A stretch of 64,000 nucleotides of DNA from Bryobacteraceae bacterium (GCA_019187195.1 JABAQT010000030.1:123236-187235); one strand, 5' to 3'; numbered from the stretch's first letter, positions 34,812 to 44,727 are shown. Translations and numbers: made by a program. The notes: generated by a model not told the origin, from the sequence alone.

Positions 34812-36659
34812 TTAGTTATCCAGCGCTTCGCCGGCGTAGCCGGGACGCGGATTGAGGATCAGGCCGAGATAGCCCTGAGCAAGCTTCTGCGCGCCGACGT
34901 CGCTGATGAAGGCGAAGCCGTGGGCGTAGCGGAAGTTGCAGATGGCAATGACGTAGCCCTGGAAGCCCGGGGTCGCGGCGATGCCATTGGTGCCGCCGCT
35001 CGAGAGCGTGAAGACGAGAGTCTCGCCGCCCGCGACCGGGGTGCTCGTGGTCTGCTTGCTGGGCGCTGCTCCACCACCGGTGGTGCCACCGTAGTAGTTC
35101 AGCTCGCAGTTGCCGGATTGCGGAGAGGTGCCAAACGGATCGGAACTCGTGTTGGCGATGGCAACACCGGTATCAAAGCCGCCCTGGTTCGTCGTGAACG
35201 GGAACAGGATGGTGGTGAGGCAGGTGTTGATGCTGAAAGCGTTGACCGGAGTGGACTGATCAGCGAAGTGCGGAACCGCCGCGGTCGCGCTCATCTTGTT
35301 GGTGGTGTCGACCGGAGCGAAGCTGCCGTTCACCGTGGCAGTGCCCAGACCCGGGTTGTTGGCCGAATTGAAGGCAACGGCAACCGCGAAGTTGGCGATG
35401 TCGATGCTGCTCGGATCCTGGCCAAAGATCTCCCAGGTGAAGGTGCCGGAGCCGCTGACGATCGGTACTTCAACCAGCCCGTTGGCGGTGGCGGCGGCCG
35501 GATAGACACCCGTGCTGCGGGTGTTTTCCGCGGTGCTCAGGGGGTTGGCGAGAACGGTTCCCGCGGCAACGTTAAGCCCGGCGCTGTTGGACGCGACACC
35601 ATAGGCGCCGAGGCCGGCGGACGAGGTGCTGATGGCCTGAGCGGATACGTAGAGACGAACATTAGCCGGAACGTTGTTGAAGACAGCGCGAAGGCGAGTG
35701 CCGTGATCGGCGCGGCCGGCGCGGTTCAGACCGTTGGTCGACGGGAACGCGGTGTTGAAGAAGCCCGACTCGACAACCGTCGAGAGCGAGGGATCCGCAC
35801 CGTTGTTGTTCTGCGGAATGTTCTGCTGGGTGCCGGGCTCGGTGAGCGGCGCATTGACGTCACGCACCTTGAAGCTGGCGGCATAGCCTTCCTGATAGGT
35901 CAACACGAGGTTGCGGCCATTGCCGGTGTTGTAACCCTTGGTCGGGTTGCCGGCGAGGTCCTTATTCCAGCCGTCGCACTGGTAGAGGCTCGCGGCGCTG
36001 GAGGTCTTGAACACCAGGCCCTGCTGCACGAAGGCAACCGGAACACTGGCCTGGTTGAGCTGGAGGTTGGCAGGCGGATTCTGAATGGACACATACGCGA
36101 AGATCTGGCCGTTGGTGGCGGAGATGCCCGCGATGGCCGCGCGAATGTTCTTGCTCCGGTAAACGCGCTGGCCGGTGCTGCCCGGTGCGTTGATCGGAAC
36201 CGCGAGCCAAACGATAGTATTGTCGTTCTGCTTCACGCCCTGGAAGACGTTCCGCACATTGCCTGTGCTATCGACGGCCGTGCCGCCCGCACCAGCCATC
36301 AGGCCGGGGCAAACGGTGCTGCCGGAAGCCGGAGCGCAGGGGCTCTGGGCGCCCGGTTGCGGGTCGTCGATGAACAACAAAGCTTCAGTGATGGGGTCGC
36401 TGAGCAAACGGCTGGTGATGTTTGACGTCAACGTGACCGAAATGTTCACCTGCGGCAAAATGGTGCCTAAAGTCGGCGCGGCGCCACCGGTGCACGAAAT
36501 CACCACGTCGCCGGTCTGCTCGGTCAGGCCTTCGGTGCGAACCGTAAGGGGCTGAGCCGTAGTGCTGCAAACGATCGGCGGCGTCGTCTGAGCGCTCGCA
36601 AACCCTGCGAACAGGGTGATTGCAACGAACGCAAGTAACAGCTTGCGAAAATCTGACAT
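34812..36659 (-). CDS. Abundant-looking exported protein of unknown function
   Basis: 615 residues from the ATG at 36659, which has a strong AAGGAGAGG Shine-Dalgarno. Longer in-frame starts lack it. The signal peptide is MSDFRKLLLAFVAITLFAGFASAQ. The protein is rich in Asn, Thr, Gly and Ala, with few charged residues. It has repeated short beta-like segments and a C-terminal half containing INTCLTTILFPFTTNQGGFDTGVAIANTS and GFQGYVIAICNFRYAHGFAFISD. Similar exported proteins seem typical of Solibacter-like genomes, but I cannot name a family. Strong RBS, strong terminator and single-gene unit suggest high expression. Confidence 0.8.
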   Translation of the reverse strand: MSDFRKLLLAFVAITLFAGFASAQTTPPIVCSTTAQPLTVRTEGLTEQTGDVVISCTGGAAPTLGTILPQVNISVTLTSNITSRLLSDPITEALLFIDDPQPGAQSPCAPASGSTVCPGLMAGAGGTAVDSTGNVRNVFQGVKQNDNTIVWLAVPINAPGSTGQRVYRSKNIRAAIAGISATNGQIFAYVSIQNPPANLQLNQASVPVAFVQQGLVFKTSSAASLYQCDGWNKDLAGNPTKGYNTGNGRNLVLTYQEGYAASFKVRDVNAPLTEPGTQQNIPQNNNGADPSLSTVVESGFFNTAFPSTNGLNRAGRADHGTRLRAVFNNVPANVRLYVSAQAISTSSAGLGAYGVASNSAGLNVAAGTVLANPLSTAENTRSTGVYPAAATANGLVEVPIVSGSGTFTWEIFGQDPSSIDIANFAVAVAFNSANNPGLGTATVNGSFAPVDTTNKMSATAAVPHFADQSTPVNAFSINTCLTTILFPFTTNQGGFDTGVAIANTSSDPFGTSPQSGNCELNYYGGTTGGGAAPSKQTTSTPVAGGETLVFTLSSGGTNGIAATPGFQGYVIAICNFRYAHGFAFISDVGAQKLAQGYLGLILNPRPGYAGEALDN

Positions 36660-37208
36660 TTCCCTCTCCTTGTAGAAGTTGAACTGGAATTGATGGAATT
36701 TCTCTTTCAACCTGTGCCTAAAAGGTCTTCTCTTGTTTAGCTTGACAGCAAACGAGGCTCTAGATAAGGTTCCGGTAAGGCTATCCACCCGCCATCTCCT
36801 CACTTCCTGCTCCGCCTTCCATCAAGTGCGTCTCTAATCTCTTTGATCCCCTGACCTTTTTGCCGGTCATCTTGTGCTCACGGGATTCATGCTGTGAATG
36901 CCGCTTATGATGCAATGACGCAAATACTCTCATTTCATACCACTACTCGCAAGTCCAAGTCAAGGAGCAAACTACGTCCCCTGGGACAACGAGCAGGCGC
37001 GCTCCAACAGCAGATCCAGCGGTCAACATGTGATTTAATCATGGCAAGCCCCCGCACGTCAACATTTTTCTTCATAACAGCGCGGGATGGCACTTGACAA
37101 TTCGTAGTCCGATCTATTGCCCTATGAAAGAATCGGCCCCATCCTGACTCTGCTCTCCCGTGCCGCGGACGTGCCTGCACCCCATTCCGGCTGCTAAGAT
37201 CGAATCCT
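36660..37208. other. 549-bp intergenic region between divergent genes
   Basis: No convincing gene is seen. It separates the divergent starts of the exported-protein gene (minus) and the MetE-like gene (plus), so it must hold both promoters. On the plus strand TTGACA occurs at about 36741 and 37094 but neither has a good -10 at proper distance. On the minus strand TTGTCA...TTATGA with 17-base spacing occurs near 37075-37103. GC is lower here than in coding parts. No riboswitch or tRNA was recognised. Confidence 0.4.
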
Positions 37209-38207
37209 ATGCCGATTCTTACCACCGTGGTGGGTAGCTATCCCACGCCCAACTGGCTGTTCGGAGCCACCAGCCGTCTCACGTTGCGGGACGCCGTCAT
37301 GGTTGTCCTGAAGACCCAGGAACTTGCGGGCATCGATGTGGTCGCCGACGGCGAACTGAACCGCTTTGACCCGTCGCACCCGGAAACCAACGGCATGATT
37401 GACTATTTCGTCTCGCGGATGGATGGCATACGGTCGCGGTTTTCGGTTACCGACATCGATCAATTCCGTAAGGACGCTGGATTGACCTACCGGAGCGATC
37501 CGGCGGGAATTGTTGTGCAACCGATCGGAGAAGGGGTATTGAACCTGCCCCGCGACTACGAGTTCACCAAAGGACTGACGGAAAAGCCCCTCAAATTCAC
37601 TTGCACCGGTCCGCACATGCTCACCAAGGTGCTGACCGACCGCTATTACGGGAGCCGCCAGAAGGTGGCGATGGCCATTGCAGGGGTGCTGCGGGCGCAG
37701 ATGGAGCGAATCGGGGCTGAGATCGTCCAGATTGACGAGGCCAATATCAGCGGCCATCCTGAAGACCGGGAATGGGCCTTGGAGGCGATCAACCACGTGC
37801 TCGAGGGCATCCGCGGTACGCGCGCGGTGCACATCTGTTTTGGAAACTACGGAGGCCAGACGGTTCAAAAAGGATTCTGGCGGGACCTGATGCCATTCCT
37901 GAACGGGCTGAAGGTGAATCACCTGGTGCTGGAATTCGCGCGCCGCGGACAGGATGAGATCCAGGCATTTCAAGACCTCGATCCGAAGATCGGGCTGGGG
38001 CTGGGCGTGGTGGACATTAAAGATAACGCCATCGAAACGGCGGATCTGATCGCCGGCCGGATCGAACACGCCGAACGGTCGCTGGGCGCGGGGCGGGTAA
38101 AGTACGTCCATCCGGACTGCGGCTTCTGGATGCTGCAACGCAGCGTCGCCGATGGGAAGATGAGGGCGCTGGTGGCCGGGCGGAATCTGTTCGAAGGGCG
38201 GAGTTGA
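37209..38207 (+). CDS. MetE C-terminal-domain-like zinc methyltransferase (core-MetE)
   Basis: 332 residues, the size of stand-alone core-MetE proteins rather than full MetE (about 750). It starts with TTVVGSYPTPNWLFGA, the MetE catalytic-domain opening. Zinc ligands are in place: His208 and Cys210 (HICFGNYGG), Glu242 (LEFARRG) and Cys304 (HPDCGFWML). Such enzymes transfer a methyl group to homocysteine or a related thiol. Short forms may use methylcobalamin or unusual methyl donors rather than methyl-folate. The gene is a single unit on the plus strand. Confidence 0.88.
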   Translation: MPILTTVVGSYPTPNWLFGATSRLTLRDAVMVVLKTQELAGIDVVADGELNRFDPSHPETNGMIDYFVSRMDGIRSRFSVTDIDQFRKDAGLTYRSDPAGIVVQPIGEGVLNLPRDYEFTKGLTEKPLKFTCTGPHMLTKVLTDRYYGSRQKVAMAIAGVLRAQMERIGAEIVQIDEANISGHPEDREWALEAINHVLEGIRGTRAVHICFGNYGGQTVQKGFWRDLMPFLNGLKVNHLVLEFARRGQDEIQAFQDLDPKIGLGLGVVDIKDNAIETADLIAGRIEHAERSLGAGRVKYVHPDCGFWMLQRSVADGKMRALVAGRNLFEGRS

Positions 38208-38250
38208 GCGTTCAGCGCCGCGCGCCGGCGAGCCTCGTCCGCCCCCTTGC

Positions 38251-38679
38251 TCACCGCGGATTGGAAGGAACGGGAGACGCATTGGCCGTGCCTCCACTGT
38301 GCCTCGCGTAGTTGGACGCCGCCGCGGCCGAGAAGGCCCCGGCGAGGATAACGTTGGTGATTGTGGCGTATTTTTCGGCCTTGGGATGGCGCTTCAAAAG
38401 AAAATACTGAGCACCGGCGGCGCCGCCGAACACCAGAGCTTTGAGGGCGATCGCCTGGCCGCCGAACTGCCCGTTACCGCCGCGGAGCAGAGGGTTGGCT
38501 TCCTGTCGCCCCCAGGAGGAGGCGGCATCGATCGAGGTAGCCGCGGCAAGCAGCACCGTGCTGATTTTCCACCACTTGCCGCGTCCGTGACGCTCCACGG
38601 GACGGTTGACGGCAAGGGTTTCGCCGTAGGCGGGTAAAGAGAGGAGAACAATAAGAGAGAAAACTAAGGTTTTTCGCAT
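38251..38679 (-). CDS. Small exported/membrane protein of unknown function
   Basis: 142 residues from the ATG at 38679. The signal peptide is MRKTLVFSLIVLLSLPAYGE. Three later hydrophobic segments are visible (ISTVLLAAATSIDAAS, IALKALVFGGAAGAQYFLL, ITNVILAGAFSAAAAS). SIDAASSWGRQEANPLLRGGNG recalls the 'DaxxTxxxxxxxxxEaNPlm' pattern of DUF5658-like membrane proteins. It is convergent with the MetE-like gene. Function unknown. Confidence 0.72.
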   Translation of the reverse strand: MRKTLVFSLIVLLSLPAYGETLAVNRPVERHGRGKWWKISTVLLAAATSIDAASSWGRQEANPLLRGGNGQFGGQAIALKALVFGGAAGAQYFLLKRHPKAEKYATITNVILAGAFSAAAASNYARHSGGTANASPVPSNPR

Positions 38680-38840
38680 GGCTGGCAGAATCATTATCCG
38701 CGTAAAGCCAATGGAATGAACCTGTCAAAAGATTTGTCCTGGTACTAGCCAACTCTCCCGTACTTTGTATTTCCGTAATCCCGCCCGTAAGTCCGGGATA
38801 GCCACTGTCTCCCGGATACTCCTGAACCGCCGGCCGCCTG

Positions 38841-39050
38841 TCAATCGATCCTCGTCAGCACCCTTTCCTTATGAGCGGCGATGTGATCGGTCTTGTCGCT
38901 CTTGATTTCATACTGGGGCTCGTCCGCGGACGCCCTGTGCCGGTGGCCTTTGTAATCGAAATCAGCGTAATGAATCCGGATAATCCGGCCGGTCACCCGG
39001 CCCGCCTCCGAATTCCAACTGACATGATCGCCAATCGAAAACTTAGCCAC
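38841..39050 (-). CDS. Hypervirulence-associated TUDOR-domain protein (DUF2945-like)
   Basis: 69 residues. Text FSIGDHVSWNSEAGRVTGRIIRI, then YKGHRHRASADEPQYEIKSDKT and AAHKERVL, matches the small SH3-like DUF2945/HVA1 TUDOR family (about 65-70 residues). The N-terminal KFSIGDxVxWN and the C-terminal HK-x-xxL are typical. Its role is unknown; it is widespread in soil bacteria. Confidence 0.88.
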   Translation of the reverse strand: MAKFSIGDHVSWNSEAGRVTGRIIRIHYADFDYKGHRHRASADEPQYEIKSDKTDHIAAHKERVLTRID

Positions 39051-39092
39051 GGATTATGCTCCTCTCCTAACCACAAGGATACCCCCGGGCTC

Positions 39093-41504
39093 TCACGATG
39101 ACGCATGGGGATGCTCGGGCCACTTGTGTTTGGGATAGCGGCGCATCAGTTCCTTACGGATCTGGGGATACCACCGCTGCCAGAAGCCGGCAAGGTCGGA
39201 AGTAGTTTGAACGGGCCGCATACTGGGGGCGAGGAGTTGCAGAACCAAGGGGACCTGGCCGCGGGCGACACGCGGGGTGTCTTTCATGCCAAAGAACTCC
39301 TGAAGACGGGCGGCCAGGCGGGGCGGTTGGTCCGGAAGATACTCGATGGGAGCAGTGCGCCCGCTGGGGAGCCTGAAGCGCGCGGGTGCGATTTCATCGA
39401 GGAGGCGCAAACCGTTGGGCCCGAGGCGCGGTTCGAGTTGACGGAGAAGCCCGCCCGCGGATGCCAGCGCCTCGAGGCCTGCGAAAGAGCGCTCGCCCGC
39501 GCACATCGACTCGATGACAGTCAGCGCGTCCTCTTCGGTGAGTACGGGGAGCGGCGAGTAGCCGGAGGCGAATCGGACGCGGCGCAGGAACCTGTCGAGT
39601 TCGCCGGTATCGAGAAACCGGGCGAGGCCGGCTTCGCGGGCTTTGACCGCCAGGAGACTGGCTGCCTGCGCTGGGTCGGGATGCCCCGCCCTGCTCTCTT
39701 CGATGACGAGCCCCTCGTAAAGGAGCGCGCTGACGGCTTCAACACGCTCCGCGCCGCGGTTCCATTCGACACCGCTGCGTTCAGTGATTCTCTCCGGGTA
39801 GAGGTCGATGAGCCAATCAGGCTCGATGGCGCTGGCGAGCCGGACAAGGGGAAGGCCGCGCTCCTTGCGTTCCTCGATGTCGATGGCGGTCAGAAACTCG
39901 GCGTCGCGGACGGTGCTCGAGGCGGCGAGAACAGCCGAGCCGCCGCCGGAGAGCAGGAGTTCGTCGCGCTGCCGCTTACGGGCGACGCGATCCGGAAAGG
40001 CGGCGAGGATGGCGAACCGAAGGGCGTCCTCGTCGTGCCTGCGCGCGGGTTCGAGATGCATGGCTGAGCGGATGGAGGCCACCAGCCGGCGGGCGGCGGC
40101 GGGCGGGTTGTTCTCCATGAGCGCGAAAACATCCGAGGAGGTGCGATGGCGCGCTTCCGCGGGCAAACGAACGCCGAGGCTGAGGAGAGCGGCCGCAAGG
40201 GCGCCATCCTCCCCCACGCCCCGGCGCTGCGCCTCGATCACCAGCCGGGCGAGACGCGGAGGCAGCGGACAGCGGGCCATGGACTTGCCGGCCGGGGTGA
40301 GAAGGCCGCGCGAATCGGTCGCGCCGAGCCTGGCGAGAAGCGCTTCGGCCGCATCCACGGCCGCGATTGGCGGCGGTTCAAGCCAGGAGATGTCATCGCA
40401 GCGCGCAATGCCGAGCGCCTTGAGGGCGAGCACGATTCCCGAGAGATCTTCGCGTTCGATCCCGGGAGTATCGCGCGGCGGGCGGCGGAGGAAGTCCTCT
40501 TCCGTGTAGAGGCGGATAACACGTCCCGGAGCGGTGCGGGCGGCGCGCCCCGCGCGCTGGATGGCGGAAGCCTGGCTGATGCGGCCGGTGCGGAGGACGG
40601 GAAGTCCGCTCCAGGGGGAGTGCGAAGCGATGCGGGCGAGCCCCGAATCGACCACCGCACTGACGCCCTCGATGGTAATCGAACTTTCGGCGACATTGGT
40701 CGAGAGAATCACCTTGCGGCGCGTGGCGGGATGCACGGCGAGATCCTGCTCTTCGGCGGACAGTTCGCCATGGAGCGGGGTGATCAGGAGGTCGCGGCGT
40801 GCGGCTGCGGCCTCCAGTGCGCGAGCGGCGCGCTGGATCTCGTGGGAGCCGGGAAGGAACACGAGGATGTCGCCGCCTCCCGGTTCATCGAGGAGCGACT
40901 CGACCGCTGCACGGACCTGGTCCTCGAGCGTCTCGGAGGAATGCGGACGGTAGCGGACATCGTTCGGGAAGAGGCGTCCTTCGGAACGAATGATGGGGCA
41001 CCTGCCGAGGAATTCAGCGATGGGAGCCGCATCGAGCGTCGCCGACATGACCAGAAGTTTCAGGTCCGGCCGGGAGGCGGCTTGGAGGCGGTGGAGGAGA
41101 GCGAGGGCGAGATCCGTATCGAGGTGGCGCTCATGAAATTCATCGAGAATCACCACGCCGGCGGCCCGCAGCGTGGGATCGGAGAGTATACGGCGGGTGA
41201 GGACGCCTTCCGTCAGATAGCGCAGGCGGGTGCGCGGGCCCCCCGTCTGTTCGAAGCGGACCTGGTAACCAACCGTTTCCCCGAGCGGCTCGTTCCGCTC
41301 CGCGGCGGCTCTGCGGGCGGCGAGGCGGGCGGCAAGACGGCGCGGTTCGAGTACCCAGATCTCGCCCTTTATGAATGGGAGCAGCGCGGGCGGGATGCGG
41401 GTTGTCTTGCCTGCTCCGGGCGGAGCCTCCACAACTAACGAGGAGGATATGGCGAGAGCATCATGGATACGCGGAAGAATAGCGTCAACGGGAAGCAGGT
41501 TCAA
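39093..41504 (-). CDS. hrpB: ATP-dependent helicase HrpB
   Basis: 803 residues. Walker A is APPGAGKTT (about 27-35), the DEAH box reads DEFH (121-124) as is usual in HrpB, motif III is SATLD, and NVAESSITI plus QRAGRAAR give motifs V and VI. The C-terminal HrpB-specific region follows (about 500-803, ending EHPHASS). Length agrees with the family (about 800-820). It is a putative DEAH-box RNA helicase whose exact role is unclear in most bacteria. Single gene unit. Confidence 0.95.
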   Translation of the reverse strand: MNLLPVDAILPRIHDALAISSSLVVEAPPGAGKTTRIPPALLPFIKGEIWVLEPRRLAARLAARRAAAERNEPLGETVGYQVRFEQTGGPRTRLRYLTEGVLTRRILSDPTLRAAGVVILDEFHERHLDTDLALALLHRLQAASRPDLKLLVMSATLDAAPIAEFLGRCPIIRSEGRLFPNDVRYRPHSSETLEDQVRAAVESLLDEPGGGDILVFLPGSHEIQRAARALEAAAARRDLLITPLHGELSAEEQDLAVHPATRRKVILSTNVAESSITIEGVSAVVDSGLARIASHSPWSGLPVLRTGRISQASAIQRAGRAARTAPGRVIRLYTEEDFLRRPPRDTPGIEREDLSGIVLALKALGIARCDDISWLEPPPIAAVDAAEALLARLGATDSRGLLTPAGKSMARCPLPPRLARLVIEAQRRGVGEDGALAAALLSLGVRLPAEARHRTSSDVFALMENNPPAAARRLVASIRSAMHLEPARRHDEDALRFAILAAFPDRVARKRQRDELLLSGGGSAVLAASSTVRDAEFLTAIDIEERKERGLPLVRLASAIEPDWLIDLYPERITERSGVEWNRGAERVEAVSALLYEGLVIEESRAGHPDPAQAASLLAVKAREAGLARFLDTGELDRFLRRVRFASGYSPLPVLTEEDALTVIESMCAGERSFAGLEALASAGGLLRQLEPRLGPNGLRLLDEIAPARFRLPSGRTAPIEYLPDQPPRLAARLQEFFGMKDTPRVARGQVPLVLQLLAPSMRPVQTTSDLAGFWQRWYPQIRKELMRRYPKHKWPEHPHASS

Positions 41505-41755
41505 GTAGTATTATGGCTCTGCGCCGGATCCGCTACGGAGTGGAGACGAGTCCGCCGCCCCTGATCCGCTTCCCTCGGTTTCATTCACTGGATTTCGAAT
41601 GACGGACCACAATGGCGCGAAGTGGACAAGATGGGCAGTGAATGTGATTCTTGTGAGTGGAGACCGGCGATGAATTCGCGGGACGCGGAAGTCCCTCTCG
41701 TGCGTGTCTTATAAGCGCCGCGGGCATCCGTGGCGCGGAGAACTGGAGCCGATAT

Positions 41756-42640
41756 ATGCGTAGAAGAGAATTTGCATTGGGACTGGCGGGCGCGGTGACG
41801 GCGGCGGGCGCGCCCGGCTATCGCATCGTCGATTCACACGTTCACGTGTGGAAGAAGGACCCGCGCTTTCCATTCGCGAAAGAGACGAAGCGGCCGCCGG
41901 ACAAGGATGCCTCCGTCGAGATGCTGATGGACCTGATGAAGGCGAACAACGTGGAGCGCACCGTCATCATCCAGGTGATTCACTACCGTTGGGACAACAG
42001 CTATCTGGCGGACGTATTGAAGCGGTATCCGAAACTGTTTCACGGGGTGGCGCGCGTGAACCCGGAGGATCCGGCGGCTCCGGATCATCTGTCGAAACTG
42101 GTGAAGGAGCAACGGTTCCGCGGAGTCCGGTTGAGCCCCGCCGGGAACGCGGCGGGAGATTGGATCAACGGTCCGCTGATGGACCCGCTGTGGAAGCGCT
42201 GTGAGCAGTTGAAGGTTCCCATGACCCTGCTGATGCCCACTTCTCGCTGTCCGGACGCGGCGAGGCTGATCGAGAAGTATCCCGATCTGACCGTGGTGAT
42301 CGACCACATGACGGACTGCCCCATTGACCAGCCGAAGGAACTCGAGAAACTGATTGCGCTGAAGCGGTATCCGAAGGTGTTTGTGAAGATCTCTCATACC
42401 TGGGCCATTTCAAGACAGCCCTATCCGTGGCTGGACGCGCAGGAGTATGTGAAGCGGCTTCATGCCGCCTACGGGCCCCGGCGCCTGATGTGGGGAACGG
42501 ACTGGCCGGTGTGCGAGGCGCACACCTCGTACGCAAAGACGCTGTCGGTGGTGCGGGATGATATGAAGTTTCTCAACGCGGACGACAAGAGTTGGATGCT
42601 GTCGAAGACAATTGAGCGCGTGTGGCCGTTCCCGAAATGA
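41756..42640 (+). CDS. Amidohydrolase-2 family TIM-barrel hydrolase (lactonase-like)
   Basis: 294 residues from the ATG at 41756. The N-terminus RRREFALGLAGAVTAAG looks like a Tat-type or short export signal. The metal-site start is IVDSHVHVWKKD; other conserved points are FRGVRLSPAG, VVIDHMTDCP and LMWGTDWPVCE near the end. PF04909 enzymes include lactonases of rhamnose and fucose breakdown and 2-pyrone-dicarboxylate lactonase. It overlaps the next alpha/beta hydrolase gene by 4 bases (ATGA). Confidence 0.88.
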   Translation: MRRREFALGLAGAVTAAGAPGYRIVDSHVHVWKKDPRFPFAKETKRPPDKDASVEMLMDLMKANNVERTVIIQVIHYRWDNSYLADVLKRYPKLFHGVARVNPEDPAAPDHLSKLVKEQRFRGVRLSPAGNAAGDWINGPLMDPLWKRCEQLKVPMTLLMPTSRCPDAARLIEKYPDLTVVIDHMTDCPIDQPKELEKLIALKRYPKVFVKISHTWAISRQPYPWLDAQEYVKRLHAAYGPRRLMWGTDWPVCEAHTSYAKTLSVVRDDMKFLNADDKSWMLSKTIERVWPFPK

Positions 42641-43269
42641 CGATGGAAGGCGAAGCGTTTGCGGACGGGCTGGTGCGCGGGTACGTGCACCGGCCCGGAG
42701 GCGCGTTCACGGACGCCGTGGCGCTCGCCCATGGTGCCGGATCGAATGCGCGATCCCCGCTGCTCGCGCTCGTCTGCCGGACCTTTGCCCGGGCGGGATG
42801 GCTGGCGTTGCGAATTGACCTGCCGTTCCGTCAACAAAAACCTTCGGGGCCGCCTTTTCCGGCAATGCAGGCAAAGGATCGGGAAGGGTTGCGCGCCGCG
42901 GCCGGCCTTGCGAGGAGTATGGGCGCGGGGCGGGTGGTCCTGGGCGGGCACTCCTATGGAGGTCGGCAGGCAACGATGCTCGCTTCGGAAGACCCGCAAG
43001 TGGCGGAGGCGCTGCTGTTGTTGAGCTATCCATTGCATCCGCCGGATAAGCCGGCACAGTTGCGGACGGAGCATTTCCCCAGCCTGCGCACGCCTGCCCT
43101 GTTCGTTCACGGAACAAAGGACCCGTTCGGCAGTATTGCGGAGATGGAGGCGGCGCTGGCGCGGATTCCCGCGGCGCACAAACTGATGGAAGCCGCCGGA
43201 GCCGGGCATGACATGAAGAAGGCGCCGCTCGATGGAATAGTAGCGGGCATCGGCGAATTGCTGCGCTAA
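42637..43269 (+). CDS. Small alpha/beta hydrolase (KANL3/Tex30-like)
   Basis: 210 residues from the ATG overlapping the amidohydrolase stop; a GTG five codons upstream is possible. The oxyanion text is LAHGAGSNARSP, the nucleophile elbow GGHSYGGR has Ser106, and the acid and His are at VHGTKDPFG and GAGHDMK. The compact size and HGAG start fit the KANL3/Tex30-like dienelactone-hydrolase-related group. The coupled hydrolases may act on a lactone or ester. Convergent with the MFS gene (4-base overlap). Confidence 0.88.
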   Translation: MTMEGEAFADGLVRGYVHRPGGAFTDAVALAHGAGSNARSPLLALVCRTFARAGWLALRIDLPFRQQKPSGPPFPAMQAKDREGLRAAAGLARSMGAGRVVLGGHSYGGRQATMLASEDPQVAEALLLLSYPLHPPDKPAQLRTEHFPSLRTPALFVHGTKDPFGSIAEMEAALARIPAAHKLMEAAGAGHDMKKAPLDGIVAGIGELLR

Positions 43270-44492
43270 GCGGAAAGACGCGTCAGTTTCGCCTCGAGCC
43301 AGATAACGGCGAGCAGGGTGAAAACGGCGATGGAACCGATCATCGGCAGTCCCATAATAACGCCGATCCCCTGCCACATCGCCAAAAAGCCGAGCGAAGC
43401 CGCCGCAAGCAGACCGCCGGTGACGGCGAAGGAGAAGACCCCGTTGAACAAACCCGGGTGGTAATAGGGAAAGCGGCGGCCGATCTTTTCCACCACCAGC
43501 GGATAGATGGAGGCAAAGCCGCCGCCGACCATCAGCAACGCGGCTCCCGCGCCGAACGTGTTATCGGTAAAACTGAGAATGACGCAGCCGAACATGGCCG
43601 AGATGACGCTGCTCATCAGCAGTTTGCCGTGGCTCACCCTCGAGAGCGCGGCCTGCATGGCAAAGCGGCCTACGATGAGAGCCAGCCAGTAGAGAGCCAG
43701 AAACAGCAGCGACGTGGCCGGACTGACGCCCAGCCGTTGGACCAGAAACAGGGGTAGCCACCCGGCAATCGCCCATTCGTTGCCGAACTGAAAAAACAGC
43801 AGCAGGGCAAAGAGAACGGCGGCGGGACTTTGAAAGTCGTGGAGGGCCTGCTTGACGGGGACGCGCTGCGGAACGGACTCGCGGGGAAGGCGCGTGCGCG
43901 CGTAGTGGCCGGCCATGAAGCCGGGGAAAAGCCCAAGGAAGATCAGCATCGAGCCGGCCGTGTAGATGTAGAAAGTGCCCGAAACAAGAAGGGCGGCCGT
44001 CAGCGAGCCAAGGCCGAAAAGAAGTCCGCCGAGGTTTACCGTGGCGGCTGGATCTCTGCGGTAGAGGGGCGAGATAGCCGTGAAGAGGCCCGCGTTGAGC
44101 AGGCCGGCGCCAAGACCGCTCACCAACACACCGCCGAGGCGCCACCAGTAGGGGCGGGGCGGACCGGCGGCGGCGAGGTAGAAGAGCGAGCACGCCGAAA
44201 GCACGCAGGAAATGGCGAGAACGAACCGGGGACCGCGGCGGGCGAGCAGCCATCTGCCGAGGGGTACGGACAGCAGCGTCCCGGCGTTCAGGGACAGAAA
44301 ATAGTAGCCGATCAAGGCGTAATCGGAATGGAGGTGGTAGCCCCACGCCAGAAGGATCGCCCCGAGGAAGGACATCATCAGGCCGGAAAGGAAGAAGCCG
44401 CCGAGTGCATTCCGGGCCGGCGCTCCCGCGACCGGAAGACCGGCATCGGGGGCGCGGTATGTCACGGTACCGGATGAAGGGCTGGCCACCAA
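43266..44492 (-). CDS. MFS transporter
   Basis: 408 residues with about twelve hydrophobic helices. The loop 2-3 motif appears as GRWLLARRGPRFVLAI, with a similar motif after helix 8 (VEKIGRRFPYYHPGLF). The long N-terminal segment before helix 1 is Pro/Ala-rich. It resembles the FucP/FHS-like sugar-transporter branch in its short loops, but the substrate cannot be fixed. Its start lies beside the long intergenic region at 44493-44805. Confidence 0.85.
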   Translation of the reverse strand: MVASPSSGTVTYRAPDAGLPVAGAPARNALGGFFLSGLMMSFLGAILLAWGYHLHSDYALIGYYFLSLNAGTLLSVPLGRWLLARRGPRFVLAISCVLSACSLFYLAAAGPPRPYWWRLGGVLVSGLGAGLLNAGLFTAISPLYRRDPAATVNLGGLLFGLGSLTAALLVSGTFYIYTAGSMLIFLGLFPGFMAGHYARTRLPRESVPQRVPVKQALHDFQSPAAVLFALLLFFQFGNEWAIAGWLPLFLVQRLGVSPATSLLFLALYWLALIVGRFAMQAALSRVSHGKLLMSSVISAMFGCVILSFTDNTFGAGAALLMVGGGFASIYPLVVEKIGRRFPYYHPGLFNGVFSFAVTGGLLAAASLGFLAMWQGIGVIMGLPMIGSIAVFTLLAVIWLEAKLTRLSA

Positions 44493-44621
44493 TAGGGTAT
44501 TCTACTCCAGTTAGCGAGAATTGGTACGGAGTGGACGGCCCCGGATTTTCCGATTTTGGTAGCTGGACGGCGGGGGAATACGCGAATCCGGAGCGGGGGG
44601 AGGAGGCACGGACGGGGTATC

Positions 44622-44639
44622 AACCACTTGCAAGCGGTT
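44622..44639. promoter_or_regulatory. Operator-like palindrome
   Basis: AACCACTTGCAAGCGGTT is an 18-base inverted repeat with only one mismatched pair (8 of 9 pairs match). Its length and place between two divergent genes fit a binding site for a dimeric LacI- or TetR-type repressor. No cognate regulator gene is adjacent. Confidence 0.45.
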
Positions 44640-44727
44640 ACGAAATTGCTATCAGGGTGGCAGGGTTGATTAGAGGTATTCTCCGCTTCGGTGGTGGCAG
44701 TTGCCTCCGGCTGAACGGTTCTCCTTG

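Noticed and set aside
34788..36425. 545-codon plus-strand frame over the exported protein gene
   Set aside because: The minus strand has signal peptide, strong Shine-Dalgarno and terminator. The plus frame is Gly/Arg/Val-rich without domains.
36741..36746. TTGACA as a promoter on the plus strand
   Set aside because: No -10 box at 16-18 bases and no gene for over 450 bases downstream.
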